Positions 58,799 to 64,000 of a DNA stretch of 64,000 bases are shown piece by piece. Both the position numbers and the translations under genes were made by a program. Every line of letters starts with the position of its first letter. Position 1 is the stretch's first letter. This DNA comes from Pseudoflavitalea rhizosphaerae. Its GTDB lineage: Bacteria; Bacteroidota; Bacteroidia; Chitinophagales; Chitinophagaceae. The stretch spans positions 62,001 through 126,000 of the forward strand of contig NZ_RCSU01000005.1 of assembly GCF_003991355.1 (NCBI RefSeq), in the 5' to 3' direction. The notes under the pieces were generated by a model. The model worked only from the letters and a program-made list of their open reading frames with translations, was not told where the DNA came from and ran no database searches.

Positions 58799-59347
58799 TT
58801 ACCGGACAGGTTGCCCTTTCCGCTGTTTCAGTTTGATGCCGAGGTAGATCAGCATGATGCCGAAGATCAGTGCATAGATACCGAAGATCATGGTGAGGGT
58901 GAGGGCCCCGGCAATAGGATTCACCAGGATGAGGATACCGAAGATCACTGTAAGAAGACCACCAAGAATATACCAGCCTTCGCCTTTGATCTCCTTCCGC
59001 AACCGGATGGCGATCACGATCTCGATAATACCTGCCACAATCACCCAGAAAGAGATGAGATAGAGCAGGGCCAGGGCAGTGGCGAACGGATTGTAAAAAG
59101 TGATGATGCCCACCAGCACGCCGAAGATGCCTGATACCAGGTACCAAACCCAGGCGTCCAGCGTTTTGCGGGCATTGATGGCAGCCACGATACTGAAGAT
59201 GCCGTCGATGAGCAGGTAAGCGCCCAAAAAAATAATGAGGGTGGTAAAAGTTACGCCCGGCATGAATAAAGCCATCAGGCCCAGGACCACGCCAAAAATT
59301 CCCCTCAGCAGGAACAACCACCAGTATTCACTGAAAAATCGGTTCAT
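58799..59347 (-). CDS. HdeD-family (DUF308) membrane protein
   Basis: A 182-residue protein with six transmembrane helices in the repeated HdeD pattern: WWLFLLRGIFGVVLGLMALFMPGVTFTTLIIFLGAYLLIDGIFSI, then WYLVSGIFGVLVGIITFYNP and GWYILGGLLTVIFGILILVNP. HdeD is linked to acid resistance in E. coli; the molecular function is unknown. The start is ATG 59347 (MNRFFSEYWW); the ORF extends upstream but that part is not membrane-like. A TAGATTTG box (minus strand, 59475-59468) lies 121 bases upstream, giving a long leader. Confidence 0.88.
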   Translation of the reverse strand: MNRFFSEYWWLFLLRGIFGVVLGLMALFMPGVTFTTLIIFLGAYLLIDGIFSIVAAINARKTLDAWVWYLVSGIFGVLVGIITFYNPFATALALLYLISFWVIVAGIIEIVIAIRLRKEIKGEGWYILGGLLTVIFGILILVNPIAGALTLTMIFGIYALIFGIMLIYLGIKLKQRKGQPVR

Positions 59348-59829
59348 GATCAATCCGTTTGATGATGAAATCAAATTGTTGAATGCAATCAACCGGAAGG
59401 GAGTGGGGAAGAGGAACTTGCAGGGAGATGAGTGATGAATAAATTTACAGGTTGATGGCGTAATTGCCAAATCTATTTCGTTGGCCTGCTATCAGGTCTG
59501 CGGCTGACCACAAACCGGGAATAAACATATCCCTCACCGTTAGTAATTCATCTATTTGCTAATATAGCTTAGTAGTCTGTTAATCTCTCTGACGCAGGTA
59601 CCGGAATAAATTATTTATTTCACGTATACCGTTGCAGGTAATTTCTGTTCCGGACAACACTCCTCTGGTGTTATCTGCCCGGCTGTTCCATGAAGTTTAT
59701 TGTGATTGGCGCATTTTCCTGATGCACCCTTTTTCAGTAGCAACTCCCCAGACTTAAGCCTATTCCGTGGGCGCCTGCCATTATTGGCGGGAAGTGACGC
59801 CATGAATATTCACAATTAAACTTTATCTG
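59348..59829. other. Intergenic region upstream of lyase cluster
   Basis: A 482-base gap between divergent genes. It contains TAGATTTG on the minus strand (59475-59468), a possible HdeD promoter, and a weak palindrome CGCC...GGCG near 59772-59790. I see no RNA gene or convincing ORF, and no clear -7 box for the plus-strand lyase. Confidence 0.45.
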
Positions 59830-61905
59830 ATGAAACATCTTTACATTGCTGCCATTACACTATTGCTCACCGTTAGTACCGCAACATCGCAGGCACAGGT
59901 GACGCTCAGTGCCAACGGATCTTCGGATACATACGCGCTTATTGGATCGAAAGGATTCGGAGTTGAGAACCCTGACTGCCAGCATACAAGTTTTGGGCAG
60001 CACGTAACCCAGACCTTCGACAATACCCTTAACAAGTATGTTTTCATTTTTCACAGTCATCATATCCTGGATAACGACCGTTGTACGAATGAAGACAGGG
60101 TGCGCATGGAGATCAAAGGAGGCAACGGTTCTCCGGCAGACCTCCAGCATACCAGCGGGCAGACTGCTTATTATCGCTGGAAATTTAAACTGGATGCTGG
60201 TTTCAAGCCGAGCAGCCGTTTCACGCATATCTTCCAGATAAAGGCAATTGACGGTGATGCAGGCGCTCCGCTGATCACCATTACACCCCGCGCAGGCAGC
60301 CCGGAAAAAATGCAGATCATCCATAGCTCGGGTTCAGGCTCCGGCGGTCTGGGCACAGTACACCAGGTAGACCTCGCACCGTTCAAAGGTGAATGGGTGG
60401 AAGCATATGTGAAGTACAAAAGCTCTGAAGGAAGCGGGGGAACTTTCGAAATAACGCTGAAAAGATTTTCCGATGGAGCCACGCTCCTCAGCTATAGCAA
60501 TTCCAGCCTGGATATGTGGCGCGAAGGCGCATCCTACAATCGTCCCAAATGGGGCGTATACCGTGGAAAAGATGATGTGCTGCGCGATGAGCAGGTCCGT
60601 TTCGCGGATTTCTGTGTTACGGAAAGCAGTGCCAGCCTTTGCCCCAGCGATATCGGAACGCCGCCTCCGGGCTGCGATCCCGTTACGGCCAGTGCTGATG
60701 ATGGTAATGTGCCCGCGAATGTTCTGGACGATAACCTGAGTACCCGGTGGTCTGCCAATGGAGATGGACAATGGATCCAGTTCTGCCTGGGCAGTAACCC
60801 TGTTTCAGTATCAGGTGTTCAGATCGCTTTCTATAATGGCAATGCGCGCACATCCACTTTTGATGTGCTGGTAGGTAATGATGGCGTTAGTTGGACTACA
60901 GCCGCCTCCGGACTCGTGAGCAGCGGCACATCCACTGCACTGGAAACCTTCAGCTTTACCCCGGTAACAGGTAAGTATGTACGAATTGTAGGGCATGGCA
61001 ATAGTTTGAATGCCTGGAACAGTTATACCGAAGTGAAAATACAAACAGCAACAGGCGGCGGACAAACATTCACCCTCAACCCCGTTGCCGACGCCTATGT
61101 GCGCGACGGTACCAATGCTGATATTACACACGGCACTACAGACAGTACTTTACTGATCACGAAAATTGCGCCCACAGGCCAGCTCAACAACGCACGCGAA
61201 GCTTACCTTCGATTCAATCTCGCGCAGGTGACCGGCACCGTTACCAGCGCAACACTTCGTGTGTATGGTAAGATAGATGGCACATCAACACCCAGCGTTC
61301 CCGTGGCTGTATTTCCCTGCTCCAATACCACCTGGACGGAGAATGCAATCACCTGGAACAATAAGCCGGCAGCCGGAATCACTGGCCTGGATACCACTGC
61401 CGTCACCAATGACGCTTATGTTTATTTCAACTGGGATATTACCAGCTACATAATTAGCGAGCTGGCAGCCAGCCGCAGCGATGTATCCCTGGTGATGAAA
61501 AGCCTGACAGCGCATGATCCACGCATTTTCTACAATTCTTCTGAAGCAACAGCCAATCCGCCGCAACTGGTGGTGACTGTTAGTGATGAGGAAGAAGCCA
61601 GCCGTGCTTCAAAAACAATAATGATGCCGCTTGCGGAAAATATCAGGCAACAACCAGCCAGCATCCGCATGGTCCCCAATCCATTCAGGCAATCAGGAAC
61701 TGTAACGTTCCATCTTCCTGAAGCCGGGCAAACTAGCCTTGTGGTGTACGACCTCATGGGCAGGGAAGTGGCCAGGCTGGTAAATGCACAATTACCAGCA
61801 GGAGACCACAGGGTGCCGTTCAATGCCAAAGGCAATAACCGCGTGCTTATCCTGAAGCTGGTGCATAACGGAAAAACAATTACTTCAAAAATACAGCAGG
61901 ATTGA
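59830..61905 (+). CDS. Secreted polysaccharide lyase with discoidin, CBM96-like and T9SS domains
   Basis: A 691-residue extracellular enzyme. A signal peptide (to about residue 22) is followed by a beta-jelly-roll lyase domain (24-265) with DRVRMEIKGGNG, YYRWKFKLDAGFKPSSRFTHIFQIKA and NRPKWGVYRG, resembling PF14099-type (heparin-lyase-I-like) polysaccharide lyases. Then a discoidin (F5/8 type C) domain (about 281-405), a DNRLRE/CBM96-like domain (413-560: VADAYVRDGTNADITHGTTDSTLLI, TWTENAITWNNKPA) and a T9SS type A sorting domain (about 611-691: MVPNPFRQSGTVTF to VHNGKTITSKI). The target is a uronic-acid polysaccharide such as alginate or a glycosaminoglycan; CBM96 association points to alginate. 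It is followed after 48 bases by a PL6 gene. Confidence 0.8.
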   Translation: MKHLYIAAITLLLTVSTATSQAQVTLSANGSSDTYALIGSKGFGVENPDCQHTSFGQHVTQTFDNTLNKYVFIFHSHHILDNDRCTNEDRVRMEIKGGNGSPADLQHTSGQTAYYRWKFKLDAGFKPSSRFTHIFQIKAIDGDAGAPLITITPRAGSPEKMQIIHSSGSGSGGLGTVHQVDLAPFKGEWVEAYVKYKSSEGSGGTFEITLKRFSDGATLLSYSNSSLDMWREGASYNRPKWGVYRGKDDVLRDEQVRFADFCVTESSASLCPSDIGTPPPGCDPVTASADDGNVPANVLDDNLSTRWSANGDGQWIQFCLGSNPVSVSGVQIAFYNGNARTSTFDVLVGNDGVSWTTAASGLVSSGTSTALETFSFTPVTGKYVRIVGHGNSLNAWNSYTEVKIQTATGGGQTFTLNPVADAYVRDGTNADITHGTTDSTLLITKIAPTGQLNNAREAYLRFNLAQVTGTVTSATLRVYGKIDGTSTPSVPVAVFPCSNTTWTENAITWNNKPAAGITGLDTTAVTNDAYVYFNWDITSYIISELAASRSDVSLVMKSLTAHDPRIFYNSSEATANPPQLVVTVSDEEEASRASKTIMMPLAENIRQQPASIRMVPNPFRQSGTVTFHLPEAGQTSLVVYDLMGREVARLVNAQLPAGDHRVPFNAKGNNRVLILKLVHNGKTITSKIQQD

Positions 61906-61953
61906 TCCTCCTGCTTTTTCTTCTAATAAGCCTTAAACGTAAACGATTGCCAC

Positions 61954-64000
61954 ATGAACAAAACAACAGCCCATTCTCTGAAGAACCGGACATGGACCAG
62001 TAAGGTCTTAACACTGCTGCTATGCATCTCCGTTATAACCGGAGCACAGGCTGCAACCATCACGGTATCTTCCCTGAGCGCTTTGCAAACAGCTATCAAC
62101 AATGCCAATCCGGGAGATGTTATCATCCTCAGCAATGGTGTGTACACTGCCAGTTCAGACATCACCATCAATAAACAGGGAACGGCTTCCCAACCCATTA
62201 CCATCCAGGCGCAATCAATACTTGGCGCCGAGATCAAAGGTACCAACGGGTTTGCATTGAACAGTCCCGCAAAGTATATCATCATCAAAGGCTTCAAATT
62301 CACACATGCTGCATCACAGGCCACTATGGCAAGTGGAACCAGCTTCATCCGCTGGACGCAGAACCTCTTTCAGAATACCGGAGACGGCGATTACCTGCTG
62401 CTCAATGGTAACGATCACGAAGTGGATTACAACACTTTCCAGAACAAGACCGGTCTGGGAAAATTCATCATCGTAAGAGGATCAGGAAGCCAGATCGCAC
62501 AACGGCTATGGGTGCATCATAATTATTTCTACAATCAGCCTCCCGAGTCCGGCAACGGGAACGAAACGATCCAGTTCGGATTGAGCGGTTATAGCCTCAG
62601 CAACACCAATAGCATTTTTGAATACAATCTTTTTGAAGATTGCGCCGGTGAAAATGAACTGCTTTCCGTGAAAGCTTCAAAGCTGGTGGTACGCTTCAAT
62701 ACCGTGCGTGATTGCCCGGCGCAGCTTACGCTGCGTCACGGAAATTTCTGTGAAGTGTATGGCAACTATTTCCTCAATACGCCCGGCCTCCGCATATTTG
62801 GCGATGACCACAAGATCTATAGCAATCACTATGAAAGCTGCAGTGTGGCGATCAATATCGGTAATGGTGGTGGTGAAGTAGCGGATGGAGATCCTTTGAC
62901 CTCGCATGACCGGCCAGACCGCTGCCTCATTGTGTACAATACGCTTGTGAACAATACATCCAATTACAGGATGACCAGCCGCACCAATGGTTTGGGCGCC
63001 ACTAATACCACCTTTGCCAACAATATCATCCAGGGGGGCGGTGAAGCGGCTGCCATCGACGGACCGTATACCGGTGCCGTGTGGAGCAACAATATTATTT
63101 ACCAAACCAGCGGAGCAGGCGATATGCCCTCCGGTGGTTACATCAACGTTAATCCTTTGCTGGCGCGCGATGCTACGGGCACATTCCATTTGCAAAGCGG
63201 AAGTCCCGCCATCAATGCTGGTACAGGTTCTTATTCCTGGGCCGGCAAGGATATGGATGGACAAACAAGAACAGGCAGCTTCGATATCGGCGCAGATGAA
63301 GTTTCTGCTGCGGCAGTGACGGCGCAGATCCTCTCGCCATCCATGGTTGGGCCGAACGGTAGTGCACCTCCCACCGGAGGTTGCGACCCGGTTTCTGCGA
63401 GTAGTGATGATGGTAATGTACCAGCCAATGTGCTGGACAATGACCTGAATACCCGCTGGTCTGCCAGCGGTGATGGTCAGTGGATACAATTCTGCCTGGG
63501 TGATACAGTAGCTGTTACAGGTGTGCGCATCGCGTTCTTCAATGGCGATGCACGTGCTTCCCTTTTTGATATCCAGGCGAGCAACAACGGTAGTAGCTGG
63601 ACGAATGTTGCTACCGGGTTGCAAAGCAGTGGCACTACTACGGCGCTGGAAACATTTTCTTTCAGCCAGGTACAAACGAAATATGTGCGTATCCTCGGTC
63701 ATGGTAATACAGTGAATGCCTGGAACAGTTATACCGAAGTGGAGATTGTGCAGCAGACCAATATTGCGCCTACAGTGAGCATCAGCTCACCAGCGAACAA
63801 TGCGGCCTTTACGGCGCCGGCATCTGTTGGTATCACAGCTGTTGCGGCGGACAGTGACGGCTCCATTTCCAAAGTTGAATTCTTCAATGGCGCCACCAAA
63901 CTGGGCGAAGCCCTCTCGTCTCCCTATACATTCAACTGGAGCAATGTTGCTGCCGGTAATTATGTGCTTACTGCCAGGGCTACGGATAATGGAAATGCAA
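61954..64000 (+). CDS. PL6-family polysaccharide lyase (alginate lyase/chondroitinase B type), C-terminus beyond window
   Basis: At least 682 residues, running off the right edge. Signal peptide to about residue 35, then a parallel beta-helix (ITVSSLSALQTAINNANPGDVIILSNGVY onwards). Asn203, Glu233, Glu235, Lys240, Arg261 and His262 match chondroitinase B Asn213, Glu243, Glu245 (calcium) and Lys250, Arg271, His272 (catalysis), all offset by ten, in GENELLSVKAS and LTLRHGN. A discoidin domain (about 475-600) is nearly the same as in the upstream lyase, followed by an Ig-like domain (APTVSISSPANNAAFTAPAS ...). A sorting domain is expected beyond the edge. Acts on alginate or dermatan-type polymers outside the cell together with the preceding enzyme. 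Confidence 0.9.
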   Translation, partial: MNKTTAHSLKNRTWTSKVLTLLLCISVITGAQAATITVSSLSALQTAINNANPGDVIILSNGVYTASSDITINKQGTASQPITIQAQSILGAEIKGTNGFALNSPAKYIIIKGFKFTHAASQATMASGTSFIRWTQNLFQNTGDGDYLLLNGNDHEVDYNTFQNKTGLGKFIIVRGSGSQIAQRLWVHHNYFYNQPPESGNGNETIQFGLSGYSLSNTNSIFEYNLFEDCAGENELLSVKASKLVVRFNTVRDCPAQLTLRHGNFCEVYGNYFLNTPGLRIFGDDHKIYSNHYESCSVAINIGNGGGEVADGDPLTSHDRPDRCLIVYNTLVNNTSNYRMTSRTNGLGATNTTFANNIIQGGGEAAAIDGPYTGAVWSNNIIYQTSGAGDMPSGGYINVNPLLARDATGTFHLQSGSPAINAGTGSYSWAGKDMDGQTRTGSFDIGADEVSAAAVTAQILSPSMVGPNGSAPPTGGCDPVSASSDDGNVPANVLDNDLNTRWSASGDGQWIQFCLGDTVAVTGVRIAFFNGDARASLFDIQASNNGSSWTNVATGLQSSGTTTALETFSFSQVQTKYVRILGHGNTVNAWNSYTEVEIVQQTNIAPTVSISSPANNAAFTAPASVGITAVAADSDGSISKVEFFNGATKLGEALSSPYTFNWSNVAAGNYVLTARATDNGNA

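Noticed and set aside
62677-63702. 341-codon minus-strand ORF
   Set aside because: Entirely antisense to the PL6 lyase, whose catalytic and calcium residues are conserved; the ORF has no recognisable domain.

Overview
The window looks like a chromosomal segment of a Bacteroidota bacterium, most likely family Chitinophagaceae. The signs are a SusC/SusD pair, several proteins with C-terminal type IX secretion sorting domains, perfect or near-perfect TAnnTTTG -7 boxes in front of genes (several with a TTTG/TTG about 18-19 bases upstream), no obvious Shine-Dalgarno sequences, and Bacteroidota-typical families (DUF2723, LytS/LytTR pairs, YdeI/OmdA). Genus cannot be settled by eye.

Layout. 0-1.3 kb: an ISL3-like (ISAon1-type) insertion sequence running off the left edge. 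1.4-3.4 kb: tRNA-Val(UAC) with its own promoter and terminator, divergent from a clpS-aat N-degron operon; a small esterase converges on aat. 3.4-3.9 kb: repeat-rich spacer. 3.9-8.5 kb: SusC/SusD nutrient uptake pair. 8.7-12.2 kb: a T9SS-secreted propeller-like protein and a metallophosphoesterase. 12.3-18.9 kb: a complete four-gene Wadjet anti-plasmid system (jetABCD). 18.9-23.7 kb: nitronate monooxygenase, then a histidine kinase whose N-terminus carries all seven copper/ethylene-site residues of the plant ethylene receptor with exact spacing, its CheY-like partner, and another sensor kinase. 24-32 kb: housekeeping (YdcF, MtaB, PlsC, PriA, MurB). 32-37 kb: a three-gene signalling operon (LytS-type kinase with a periplasmic solute-binding domain, LytTR regulator, V4R-hybrid kinase). 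37-46 kb: small enzymes and regulators, including an ArsR/SRPBCC pair whose promoter lies inside a perfect palindrome, a flavin monooxygenase, and a USP/Ca2+ antiporter pair.

46-49.7 kb is the least explained operon: a collagen-like Gly-rich protein, an unknown protein with an HDMAH motif, a protein whose repeated strand pattern suggests an ABBA prenyltransferase-like barrel, and a terpene-cyclase-like alpha-barrel protein with a DGDSTA motif. A terminator separates it from an upstream MoxR/VWA operon. 53-59 kb holds a DUF2723 membrane protein, a SAM-hydroxide adenosyltransferase family protein with altered active-site residues, an SDR and an HdeD-like protein. 59.8-64 kb begins a polysaccharide-lyase cluster: a PF14099-like lyase with discoidin, CBM96-like and T9SS domains, and a PL6 lyase that runs off the right edge and keeps the chondroitinase B calcium and catalytic residues.

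Threaded through the window are six copies of a ~110-140 bp multi-hairpin intergenic repeat (about 8.6, 26.4, 27.9, 32.2, 38.5 and 52.8 kb) whose outer arms co-vary. No mobile-element gene or RNA family that I recognise explains it. All family assignments are from reading sequence and memory; no database search was possible.
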